Source: an uncultured Chlorobiota bacterium
GTDB lineage: Bacteria; Bacteroidota; Bacteroidia; Bacteroidales; JAADGE01
Length of the DNA: 17,410 nt
Assembly (NCBI GenBank): GCA_947311265.1
Contig: CAMZKQ010000180.1
Location: 1-17,410 of the forward strand
Reading direction: 5' to 3'
Part shown: piece by piece, positions 7,043 to 13,992 of the stretch
Position numbering within the stretch: the first letter of the stretch is position 1
Layout: each line of letters opens with the position of its first letter
Notes under the pieces: model-generated
Told to the model about the DNA's origin: nothing
Seen by the model: only the letters and a program-made list of their open reading frames with translations
Database searches by the model: none
Position numbers and translations under genes: made by a program

Positions 7043-7708
7043 TTATTTTTTTTCTAAAAGAATAATTACGTTTCTATCGGTAAGGTTTTTGTCCCAAAGG
7101 CGAACTGTGGCAAAAAGTATTTTTTTTATAAAGCTGTGTTTCAAGTATTTATATTCCGATTCTATTTGTTTTATTACAAAGCCATACTTGCTTGCTTGTG
7201 CTAGGGTAAACTCTTCGGCCTCGTCAAAAGAGAAAAACCAGCGGTGCCTGTCTTCTGGTTTTTGTAGGGGCAGGCCGTAGAATTTCATGTATTTCCCAAA
7301 GTTCTTACGTTTCTCTTGCGTTTTTGCGTACTTTCTGCCCAACAGGTATTCTAAAATTCCAGCATAAGCATTGGGTAATGTTATTATTATTTTCTTTGCA
7401 GAAACTCTGCATAATTCGCCAAAAATAAGGTGTATATTTTCCAGATGTTCAAGGACATCGGCACAAATAACTGTGTCGAACTCTTCGTCTTTGAAGGGTA
7501 GTTTTTCTATTTGGTCTAGGTTTATAAATAGGTCTGGTTGCCCTGCCATATCAATCCCTGTATATTTTACACTCTTGGGTATGTGCTGTTTAAAGTCTGC
7601 ATTATAACAGCCAACATCTAACAAGGATTTTCCGCTGCCTATCTCCTTGGCAAATCGCTCGGCCAACCACCGGCTTCTTTCTTCTCTATTTTTGTAAAAC
7701 CATTTCAT
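7043..7708 (-). CDS. Class I SAM-dependent methyltransferase (Methyltransf_11 type)
   Basis: The 221-residue enzyme has SAM-binding motif I SLLDVGCYNADF (28-39), beta-2 acidic TGIDMAG (50-56), motif II KDEEFDTVICADVLEHLEN (about 73-91) and motif III KKIIITLPNAY. This is the order of the UbiE/Methyltransf_11 group. The C-terminus is basic and carries the small-molecule acceptor region (RHRWFFSFDEAEEF). Acceptors in this group are diverse; the operon context suggests a sugar or glycan. Its ATG lies immediately after the stop of the upstream methyltransferase (7709), and its own stop at 7043 directly precedes the ATG of the next one at 7042, so all three are translationally linked. It shares little beyond SAM-binding motifs with its neighbours, so this is not a simple recent tandem duplication. 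Confidence 0.92.
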   Translation of the reverse strand: MKWFYKNREERSRWLAERFAKEIGSGKSLLDVGCYNADFKQHIPKSVKYTGIDMAGQPDLFINLDQIEKLPFKDEEFDTVICADVLEHLENIHLIFGELCRVSAKKIIITLPNAYAGILEYLLGRKYAKTQEKRKNFGKYMKFYGLPLQKPEDRHRWFFSFDEAEEFTLAQASKYGFVIKQIESEYKYLKHSFIKKILFATVRLWDKNLTDRNVIILLEKK

Positions 7709-8557
7709 CTATCCGTTTTCTTTTTTGGGGTAGGCAATACCGTATAGATTACGGTGCGAAATAGTGTGTTTTTTATATAGGTTCTGTTTTTTCTTCTGGT
7801 AATCAAATAGTTGTGCTGTTTCAAGAAAATCAATATGATAACCTGCCCGTTTCAATATATCCTCTAATCGCTCCCTACTTAGTGGGTTGCAATGTGGCAA
7901 ATTTTTTATATACTCTTTGTAAGAAATTCCTTTAAACAACAGTAATAAAGCATTTATTTTTGAAGCATAAATTTTTACAATTCTATCAAAAAAAGCAGTC
8001 GGAAAAATCGAGAATAGAATTAGTGGCAAGTGTATCCATTTGTTTTGAAAGAAGAGGTAGTCGTACTCGGTGGGGAAGGTGTGGAAAATTAAACCGCCTT
8101 TTTCGGACAAATTATTCTTTATAGAGAGTAGAAATGCTCCTAATTCATCGTCGTGCAAATGCTCAAAAATATCGAAACATACTGCAATATCTGTTTTGCC
8201 AAACTGTAAATTGGCAGCGGCAATATCACCACAGAAAAACTCCGCTTTTACGCCTTCTTTTTTTGCTAATTGCTTTGCAATTTCAATGGCCGATTTATCA
8301 AAATCAATGCCACAAGCATTGAAGCCTTTTTTTGCTCCCTCAATGGCAAAAGTACCTATAGAGCAACCAATATCCGAAAGCCTAATTTCTTCGTTTTTAG
8401 TACTTGGGAAATTTTGTGCTATTATTTTATCCAGCAAAAGGTTAAACACATCTACTCTTTTCTGCCAATGGTTATTTGCTCTGTTAAGGTACTTTTCTAC
8501 TTGATTATTCTGATAATCAGTACCGTAATCAAACGAGGTTTCTTTTACTTTATTCAT
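7709..8557 (-). CDS. Class I SAM-dependent methyltransferase (Methyltransf_23-like)
   Basis: The 282-residue product has motif I SDIGCSIGTFAIEGA (61-75), beta-2 CGIDFDKSAIEIA (82-94) with acidic Asp85, CGDIAAANLQF around 110-120, motif II DIAVCFDIFEHLHDDELG and motif III KGGLIFHTFP. The long C-terminal half, including LPLILFSIFPTAFFDRIV and HCNPLSRERLEDIL, resembles the acceptor-lid region of Methyltransf_23 proteins acting on sugars or lipids. The FDxxEHLHD block is well conserved, suggesting an active enzyme. The start overlaps the upstream gene's end by 8 bp, and the next gene begins at the base after the TAG stop. The acceptor is unknown; a saccharide of the surface glycan is the contextual guess. 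Confidence 0.91.
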   Translation of the reverse strand: MNKVKETSFDYGTDYQNNQVEKYLNRANNHWQKRVDVFNLLLDKIIAQNFPSTKNEEIRLSDIGCSIGTFAIEGAKKGFNACGIDFDKSAIEIAKQLAKKEGVKAEFFCGDIAAANLQFGKTDIAVCFDIFEHLHDDELGAFLLSIKNNLSEKGGLIFHTFPTEYDYLFFQNKWIHLPLILFSIFPTAFFDRIVKIYASKINALLLLFKGISYKEYIKNLPHCNPLSRERLEDILKRAGYHIDFLETAQLFDYQKKKQNLYKKHTISHRNLYGIAYPKKENG

Positions 8558-9455
8558 TTGATTTCGATTTTATTATTAAAGTATAAAAACTGGGCGTTTT
8601 CATATTCTCTTCCTGCCCATCTTCTTTTAGTGCCAAAAGGCATGCGTTGTAATACGCATTTGGTTTGATTTTTCTTACATCTTTATTCAAAATTCCTGAC
8701 CTTATATATTTAAGGTGTACCTTATTTGAGTTTTCTCCGCCTAAATGGTACAAATCTATATCTGAAAAAGCAGAGAATAGCTTTGTTATTTTGGATATAT
8801 TTCGTGGTGTATATTGCCTTACCCCATGAAAGGGGAAAATTTTAACCCCCACTTTTGAGGGAAATAAGTGGATTTGATAAACATTATGCTTACTTTTTTT
8901 CACAAATTCTTGGATTTGTTTAAAGATTGTTAAATCTTCGCTAAAATGTTCTATTGCCGATTGCGACATTATTAAGTTTGTCTTTTCAGGAATATTTTTC
9001 AGCATCTCCAAGCCATTATATTTATAAAAATGTAGATTTTTATTTTTAGCTGTTAGTGCTTTCCAATTTTGATGTTCGTAAATATCCAAACCTGTATAAT
9101 TGCTAATGCAATTATTAGAATACTGTTGCAATTTAAAAAAATAATTGCCCGAACCACAACCAAAATCACAAATATTAATTTCGCCTAACTCATTTTTTAG
9201 GTTTTTCCAATCTAAATTTATCCAAAACAAATCGGATAATTTCCGAGATGGGCTTGCCAACTTTTCTAGTTTTGGGTAGTGTTTTTCTAAGTTTTTTATT
9301 TTAAAATTCTTGATATTGATATTTTTATCGACCTCTTTATTGGGGTTTAGGTTATTAATAAAGTTAAAAGGCGTATGCACAAGCCGAGCAAATATTTTAT
9401 ACAAAAGCCCTGTCTTATCTGCTGAAATTCTATGGAAACTGGTTGATTTTTTCAT
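8550..9455 (-). CDS. Class I SAM-dependent methyltransferase, divergent
   Basis: The chosen start is the ATG at 9455, which overlaps the stop of the upstream gene as TAATG; the frame can be extended five codons to a TTG at 9470, but the coupled ATG is more likely. The 301-residue product has a basic N-terminal 80 residues of unclear role, then motif I INICDFGCGSGNYFF (about 93-107), beta-2 YTGLDIYEHQNW, motif II TNLIMSQSAIEHFSEDL and a strand NVYQIHLFPS. The 'QSAIEH' block corresponds to the usual '(D/S)VLEH'. FPFHGVRQYTPRNISKI in the C-terminal half is typical of methyltransferases with a saccharide or lipid acceptor. The sequence is more Lys/Asn/Ile-rich than its neighbours. It overlaps the next gene by 8 bp. 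The specific substrate is not recognisable. Confidence 0.87.
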   Translation of the reverse strand: MKKSTSFHRISADKTGLLYKIFARLVHTPFNFINNLNPNKEVDKNINIKNFKIKNLEKHYPKLEKLASPSRKLSDLFWINLDWKNLKNELGEINICDFGCGSGNYFFKLQQYSNNCISNYTGLDIYEHQNWKALTAKNKNLHFYKYNGLEMLKNIPEKTNLIMSQSAIEHFSEDLTIFKQIQEFVKKSKHNVYQIHLFPSKVGVKIFPFHGVRQYTPRNISKITKLFSAFSDIDLYHLGGENSNKVHLKYIRSGILNKDVRKIKPNAYYNACLLALKEDGQEENMKTPSFYTLIIKSKSNE

Positions 9456-12043
9456 TATTTTCGTGTCCAAAAATTAATTGGTTCAAAATAGTATCCACTG
9501 GCAGGCAACTTGCTAAGGTGGGTCATATTTCCATTATTGTAAATGGCTTTTACTTGCTGCAAGGATAGTGCTTTGTCATAAATTCTTATTTCGTTGAGTT
9601 CGCCTTTAAATTGTAAGCCAATTTTAAATTTCATAAAATCGCTAGCTAATGATTTTGAGCTTTGAGAATTGACTTGCTTACCATCCAAGAAAAGAGTTGC
9701 TGTTTTTCGCTGGCGTTCTCCTTCATAGCCTTGTTGCCAAACGATATGATGATATTTCCCGTTGTAAACGCTATTGCCAGTGGTCTGGACGGTTTCATCA
9801 GGCAACAAAAAGCTAAACCCGTTTACTGAATCTGCAAATACAGATAACTTATTATCAGCACCATAACTATCAAAAATAAATGGAGTGCCTCCTGCTTGTG
9901 GCTGCATTCTTGCCCAGAAGGAAATTGCAAAAGGGTAGTCCATTTTTAAATTTGCCGCAGGGAAATGTTGTGCCGTTTTAAAAGAATCTGCCGAAATTAC
10001 CATTGTAGAGTCGTAGCGAAATACTTCTGTCCAGGTATCGTCTATGCCTTTGCCATGTATTTTTTTGAAGTTGTGGTTTACATAGGCGTATATCAGCGTG
10101 TCGATATGCCCTGCGTGTTGGGTGTCCCATTCTAGCCAGCCAGATTTGTACTTTTTTATGTCTAATAAAAATTGTTTGTATTTATATTTTTTCTGAAACC
10201 TCATATTTACAAATTGGGCAGTAGTATCAATGCCTTTAAAGTAGTAGTGCATAGGGAATTGATAGAAAATGGCTTCGCCTGTTTTGTAGTGTTCTTTAAT
10301 TTCTTTGTATGCCTTAGAAGGTATTGATTTTGAGGGAAAATTGATTTCATACAAATCGTGGTAGCGATTAGAAAAGCTAGTGCCCGATGCCCATAAAATT
10401 AGAAATGCGATAAAGTAGGCAAAGTAGTTTCCTAAAAATATTCGTGCCAACAGTATTAGTGCATAAAAACTTAATCCCATGGATATTGGGACTAAAAAAG
10501 ACACATATCGGAACGATATATCATAGCGTATTACAAAGACAAAAAGTATGAGTACAAAAATACTCATTATATAAAAATAGACTAGTTTTTTGCGTTGCTC
10601 TTTATTCTTTATAAAGAATAATATTGGTAAAGTTATTGCTAACACTATCAGCGTAAGCGCTTTTGTAAATGGGTAGAAATAAAGCAGGTCGTAATAAATG
10701 GTATTGTTTCTTTCAAACCATGTCATTACATGGGTGGGGATATATTGGGGGAAAAAGGTAAACCCTAGTCCCAAAAACAAAAGCCCCAAAACAGCGGCTA
10801 TAAAAAACCTTGGGCGACGCTCGGTGGCGGCCAAGTAGATGATAAAGAAATAGAGTGCTGGCAGAGTAAATGCAGTGCTTTTGTGTATGAAGTAACCCAA
10901 AATTACAGTCGGTATAAATACTAACAAGTATTTGTAGTTAAAATCTAAATACGTCCTGAAAAAGGCATTTAGCTTTTTATTTTTGAAATAAAAACGCCCA
11001 GATGTTGTTAATGTTTTATAAGCCAGTGCAAACTGGAATAGAAAAAATGGGACTAAAATACCGTACATCCGTGTCCAACGGAAAAGCAAAATTTCTTCGG
11101 AGTGTAGTGCAAATGAGGCAAGAAAAAGGAGGACTATAAACTTATTTTTAAAAAAATAAGTAAGTATAAAGTAGCTCAAGAGGGCAAATAAAATACCGCC
11201 TAAAACTGAAACAATACGAGATGACCATTCGCTTACACCAAATATTTTATAGGATTGGGCTAGCAGCCAAAGGTGCGGGAAGTTCCTATCGAACTCTTTG
11301 CCGTTTACAGGTTTGTCCTTTACAAAATCCCATTGCTGAAATTTTCCTGTTTTATAATAGCCCATTGCGGCTTGGGTTACTTGCTTCTCGTCCGACCAGA
11401 AGTCGAAATCGCCTAATTTGTGTAGTAAGATTGTAGATGTAAGCCCCACTACTACTACTAATAGTATTAAAGCTAGTGCTTTATGGGCTTTTAATTTATG
11501 AAGCCATTGCTGAAAAAAGGGTGTGTTTTTTTCGTACTGTAATGCAAAACCAGAAATATCTTTTTCGATAAGTGCATTTAGTTTTTCTCTATTGAACCAA
11601 ACAGTAAGTAAGCCAAACACAAGCATTGGGGCATAAGTGTAGCTTCGATAGACTTCAAAAGTAAGTACCTGCTCAATTTCGGTAAAACTGTAATTCCCTA
11701 ATGGGAAAAATAATATTCTTGAAAAGCTCACTAATACAAATGCAAAAAAGCCTCCGCCAGCAATTAGTGTAGCCCCCTTTTCTTTCGTAAAAGCAAGATA
11801 AACCAACCCTGCAAGTATTACCGATGCTACATTAAAAAGTAACTTACTAGTTACTAAGCGAGTAGCATTAGCATCGCTGGGTATGAAATACCAAAATACA
11901 ATGCCTGATAGTAACGCAATAACTATTGCTATTCTTTGATTTTTAGCAGGCTTTTGTAATTGTTTTTTTGGCAAAACTTTTACGGTTTTATCCTTTTGCT
12001 TTTGCCGTATTTTTTCTGTATTTTTTTTTGTGCGTTTTGCCAT
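9455..12043 (-). CDS. Large membrane protein: GT-C (GT39/ArnT-like) glycosyltransferase core fused to a C-terminal LamG-like domain
   Basis: The 862-residue protein has three parts. Residues 1-37 are strongly basic (MAKRTKKNTEKIRQKQ...) and probably cytoplasmic. Residues about 38-560 contain a dozen or so membrane helices. Between two of them lies the extracytoplasmic loop GDFDFWSDEKQVTQAAMGYY (211-230), whose Asp/Glu pair and following 'GYYKTGKF' match the first catalytic loop of GT-C enzymes that use lipid-phosphate sugar donors (PMT, ArnT, GT39); RWTRMYG at 322-328 is the typical later motif. After a soluble linker, residues about 695-837 form a LamG/concanavalin-type jellyroll: PFAISFWARM, NGKYHHIVWQ, KTATLFLDGKQV and ELNEIRIYDKALS. 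The likely role is transfer of a sugar on the periplasmic side, with a sugar-binding module on the same polypeptide. The start lies 6 bp after the GT4 gene. The GT-C assignment rests on motifs and topology only. Confidence 0.82.
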   Translation of the reverse strand: MAKRTKKNTEKIRQKQKDKTVKVLPKKQLQKPAKNQRIAIVIALLSGIVFWYFIPSDANATRLVTSKLLFNVASVILAGLVYLAFTKEKGATLIAGGGFFAFVLVSFSRILFFPLGNYSFTEIEQVLTFEVYRSYTYAPMLVFGLLTVWFNREKLNALIEKDISGFALQYEKNTPFFQQWLHKLKAHKALALILLVVVVGLTSTILLHKLGDFDFWSDEKQVTQAAMGYYKTGKFQQWDFVKDKPVNGKEFDRNFPHLWLLAQSYKIFGVSEWSSRIVSVLGGILFALLSYFILTYFFKNKFIVLLFLASFALHSEEILLFRWTRMYGILVPFFLFQFALAYKTLTTSGRFYFKNKKLNAFFRTYLDFNYKYLLVFIPTVILGYFIHKSTAFTLPALYFFIIYLAATERRPRFFIAAVLGLLFLGLGFTFFPQYIPTHVMTWFERNNTIYYDLLYFYPFTKALTLIVLAITLPILFFIKNKEQRKKLVYFYIMSIFVLILFVFVIRYDISFRYVSFLVPISMGLSFYALILLARIFLGNYFAYFIAFLILWASGTSFSNRYHDLYEINFPSKSIPSKAYKEIKEHYKTGEAIFYQFPMHYYFKGIDTTAQFVNMRFQKKYKYKQFLLDIKKYKSGWLEWDTQHAGHIDTLIYAYVNHNFKKIHGKGIDDTWTEVFRYDSTMVISADSFKTAQHFPAANLKMDYPFAISFWARMQPQAGGTPFIFDSYGADNKLSVFADSVNGFSFLLPDETVQTTGNSVYNGKYHHIVWQQGYEGERQRKTATLFLDGKQVNSQSSKSLASDFMKFKIGLQFKGELNEIRIYDKALSLQQVKAIYNNGNMTHLSKLPASGYYFEPINFWTRK

Positions 12044-12049
12044 TTTGTT

Positions 12050-13171
12050 TTAAAATTCAGCAATAATTTTATTTATTTTATTGCTAAAACTTTTCAGACT
12101 ATGATTTTCTGTTGCCAAAAGTAAAGCATTTTTTCCGAAATCCAATAAAACTTCCCTGCTTGCTGCAATTTTATAAATTTTTGAAGCTAAATCTTTTGCA
12201 TTTTTCTTTTCAAAAATATAGCCATTTTTGCCTTGCTCAATATAGCAGTTTGTACCACTTTCCGTACTCATAATAATTGGCAAGCCAAAGGCTAACGCCT
12301 CCACAGGTGAGTATGCTGCAGGCTCGCCATAACTTGGCAAAATAAAAACATCTGCTTTTTTGTATAGGATTGAAATTTCAGGGTAAGGTACATTTATTCT
12401 TATCTTGATTTGTGTTTCAAGCCCCCTTTTTTTAATTTCTGAAAGTAGATTTTCATAATATACTTTGTCGGCAATTTCACCAATTAAAATCAATTCAAAA
12501 TTCAGCTTACCTTTCAGTAAATCAAGAGATTCAATTAACAGTAACTGCTCCTTTCGCCTTACAAATTTCCCCACAGAAATTAAACTAACTACCGTTTTTG
12601 CCGCCTCATTTTTAGTGTTTTTTTGTTTGGGAAACACAAAAGGCAAGTAATAGCAATTATCAAACCCTATTGCCTTAAATAAAGTTTCTGCACGTTTTAC
12701 AGGCGTTATATATGCTTTTACTTTTAGCCACTTAAATAAATGTAGGTTTAAACGAAACAACTTTTTGGAGTTTAAAATACTTACTTTATCGGTTTGGATA
12801 AGCATTAAAACTTTACTTCTTTTAAAATATGATAGCTGCAAGGTTTTTATAGCCAGTAAGTTTTGGAAGGCTTTTAATAAAATAAAATCGGGCTCAAAAG
12901 AAGCAATAATCTTTCTCAATGCTTTGCCGGGGGATTGCAAACGCAATTCTAAATTAGATTTTAGCCTCTCCTTTTTAAACAAACGTAAAAAGCGAATAAA
13001 AAAACGGCTAATTAATGATAGCTTTACTTGCAAAACATCTACACCTTTATAATACTCCGATTTTCCTTTATACAAAACCACCGACTTTACTTCATGCCCA
13101 GCCTCTTGCAAAGCAATAACTCGGTAATACAAGTTCGTATGAAAACGTGGAGCAACAAAAAGAAATTTCAT
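12050..13171 (-). CDS. GT4-family glycosyltransferase (Glycos_transf_1)
   Basis: This is the first gene of the operon, with 373 residues in a GT-B fold. The N-terminal acceptor domain begins MKFLFVAPRFHTNLYYR and contains PDFILLKAFQNLL. The C-terminal donor domain starts with VSLISVGKFVRRKEQLLLIE (195-214), including the phosphate-binding Gly-Lys pair (201-202). It continues with FELILIGE and ISILYKKADVFILPS (266-280), and the E-x7-E catalytic signature in GEPAAYSPVEALAFG (Glu283, Glu291), then EQGKNGYIFE. This is the standard retaining GT4 pattern, which uses a nucleotide-sugar to extend a lipid-linked glycan on the cytoplasmic face. An exact TAnnTTTG element lies on this strand 4 bp before the ATG, so the whole nine-gene operon may start here with a nearly leaderless mRNA. 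Confidence 0.94.
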   Translation of the reverse strand: MKFLFVAPRFHTNLYYRVIALQEAGHEVKSVVLYKGKSEYYKGVDVLQVKLSLISRFFIRFLRLFKKERLKSNLELRLQSPGKALRKIIASFEPDFILLKAFQNLLAIKTLQLSYFKRSKVLMLIQTDKVSILNSKKLFRLNLHLFKWLKVKAYITPVKRAETLFKAIGFDNCYYLPFVFPKQKNTKNEAAKTVVSLISVGKFVRRKEQLLLIESLDLLKGKLNFELILIGEIADKVYYENLLSEIKKRGLETQIKIRINVPYPEISILYKKADVFILPSYGEPAAYSPVEALAFGLPIIMSTESGTNCYIEQGKNGYIFEKKNAKDLASKIYKIAASREVLLDFGKNALLLATENHSLKSFSNKINKIIAEF

Positions 13172-13175
13172 AATG

Positions 13176-13183
13176 CAAAATTA
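13176..13183 (-). promoter_or_regulatory. -7 promoter element of the minus-strand glycan operon
   Basis: On the minus strand the sequence reads TAATTTTG, an exact TAnnTTTG match, ending 4 bp before the ATG at 13171. The predicted transcription start falls on or within a few bases of that ATG. No convincing TTG lies 19-21 bp further upstream, which lowers confidence. Confidence 0.55.
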
Positions 13184-13192
13184 AAAAACCCA

Positions 13193-13224
13193 TTGAGTTT
13201 TATAGATAAAATACTGTATATTTG
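13193..13224 (+). promoter_or_regulatory. Bacteroidota-type promoter on the plus strand facing the intergenic region
   Basis: TTG at 13193-13195 and TATATTTG at 13217-13224 match the -33 and -7 elements, separated by 21 bp. Transcription would begin near 13229-13231 and run toward the hairpin terminator at 13383-13420. It partly interleaves with the divergent operon promoter (13176-13183), so the two could compete. Confidence 0.5.
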
Positions 13225-13229
13225 TATTT

Positions 13230-13349
13230 GTGAAAACTTTAGGATTAAACCCCAACCAACGCTACTCCTTTGCCAACTAGCTCGGCTGGGCAGACGATAG
13301 CCGCTTTCCTGACTTAACCGTGGAAATTGATGCTATTTTTAAAGATTAA
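13230..13349 (+). pseudogene. Possible dead mini-gene or small-RNA region between promoter and terminator
   Basis: Starting at a GTG 5 bp after the -7 element, one frame reads VKTLGLNPNQRYSFAN, then an amber TAG at 13278-13280, then LGWADDSRFPDL and TVEIDAIFKD to a TAA at 13347-13349. Both halves look like ordinary protein in the same frame, so this may be a 39-codon gene with one nonsense mutation or the debris of a longer gene. I do not recognise the family; RYSFAN-x-LGWADD only loosely recalls the N-terminus of Uma2-type nucleases. The alternative is an untranslated RNA of about 190 nt: CGGCT (13282-13286) and AGCCG (13299-13303) could pair inside it, though the DNA matches no RNA family I know. 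Confidence 0.3.
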
Positions 13350-13382
13350 CAAAAAACACAATTCACACATTACAAGCAATTT

Positions 13383-13420
13383 AAAATCACATTGAAGGAT
13401 TAATTCAATGTGATTTTTTA
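13383..13420 (+). terminator. Intrinsic terminator in the region upstream of the sigma factor gene
   Basis: A perfect 14-bp inverted repeat (AAAATCACATTGAA at 13383-13396 and TTCAATGTGATTTT at 13404-13417) closes a 7-nt loop and is followed by further T, A and T residues. It would end transcripts from the plus-strand promoter at 13193-13224 and shield the sigma gene from read-through. Confidence 0.75.
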
Positions 13421-13423
13421 ATT

Positions 13424-13451
13424 TTACAGAAAAAAATCTTTTTTTTTGTAA
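13424..13451. repeat. 28-bp AT palindrome overlapping the ECF promoter
   Basis: TTACAG followed by seven A pairs with nine T followed by GTAA. The arms are complementary across all 28 bp except one G-T pair and the central TC. The right arm contains the start of the proposed -35 element GTAAC, so it may be an operator, a second terminator-like hairpin or a curved A-tract. Confidence 0.6.
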
Positions 13452-13475
13452 CTTTTTTAAATCTTGTACGTCCTA
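13448..13475 (+). promoter_or_regulatory. ECF-type promoter of the sigma/anti-sigma/barrel operon
   Basis: GTAAC at 13448-13452, a T-rich spacer and CGTCCTA at 13469-13475 resemble the -35 AAC and -10 CGTC cores recognised by ECF sigma factors. The spacing between GTAAC and CGTC is 16 bp, as expected. It lies 26 bp before the sigma factor ATG, implying autoregulation. Confidence 0.65.
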
Positions 13476-13501
13476 CTTATGAAAAACGGCTAAAACGTAT
13501 C

Positions 13502-13990
13502 ATGACAACAAAAAAATATAACGAAATTGTAGATTTATACTCCGACAAACTTTATCGCTTTATTTTAAAAAATATCAAAAATGACAATAAAGCTAAGGAT
13601 ATTATACAAGATAGCTTCGAGAAACTTTGGGTTAATAAAAATGCGGTTGATTTAAAAAAAATTAAATCCTACCTTTTTACAATCGCTTACCGAACTATGA
13701 TTGATGTGATAAGGAAAGATAAAAAAATATCGCTTAATGTTGATACGATGCAAGAACCTGCAACATCACAAGCGGGGCAGTATTCTGATTTGCAAGAAAT
13801 TTTACACAATGCCATTCAGAAACTACCAGAAGTGCAACGTTCTGTTATTTTGCTTCGAGATTATGAGGGGTATTCTTATAAAGAAATTTCAAAAATATTA
13901 GACATTACCGAAGCACAAGTTAAAATATACATTTACAGGGGAAGAGTTTTCTTGAAAAGTTACATAAAAACACCTGAAAATATTATATAG
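13502..13990 (+). CDS. ECF-family RNA polymerase sigma factor (sigma-70 family)
   Basis: The 162-residue protein is of usual ECF length and contains only regions 2 and 4. Region 2 (about 10-75) has DLYSDKLYRFI, the core-binding DIIQDSFEKLWVN (33-45) and the -10-recognising IKSYLFTIAYRTMIDVIRKDKK (54-75). Region 4 (about 98-152) has LPEVQRSVILLRDYEGYSYKEISKILDIT followed by the recognition helix EAQVKIYIYRGRVFLKSYI. It directs RNA polymerase to a dedicated regulon, usually envelope or surface functions. The anti-sigma gene starts 2 bp after the TAG, which is typical pairing. The ECF-like GTAAC-N16-CGTC sequence 26 bp upstream suggests it transcribes its own operon. There are no extra C-terminal domains. 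Confidence 0.95.
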   Translation: MTTKKYNEIVDLYSDKLYRFILKNIKNDNKAKDIIQDSFEKLWVNKNAVDLKKIKSYLFTIAYRTMIDVIRKDKKISLNVDTMQEPATSQAGQYSDLQEILHNAIQKLPEVQRSVILLRDYEGYSYKEISKILDITEAQVKIYIYRGRVFLKSYIKTPENII

Positions 13991-13992
13991 CC

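Noticed and set aside
8550..9470. TTG start at 9470 for the divergent methyltransferase
   Set aside because: It lies within the upstream coding end, whereas the ATG at 9455 forms a TAATG overlap with the upstream stop, the same coupling style as the rest of the operon.
13028..13300. A 90-codon plus-strand frame across the start of the GT4 gene and the intergenic region
   Set aside because: Most of it is antisense to the N-terminus of the glycosyltransferase and the rest has no protein-like pattern; the other frame at 13230-13349 looks more plausible.
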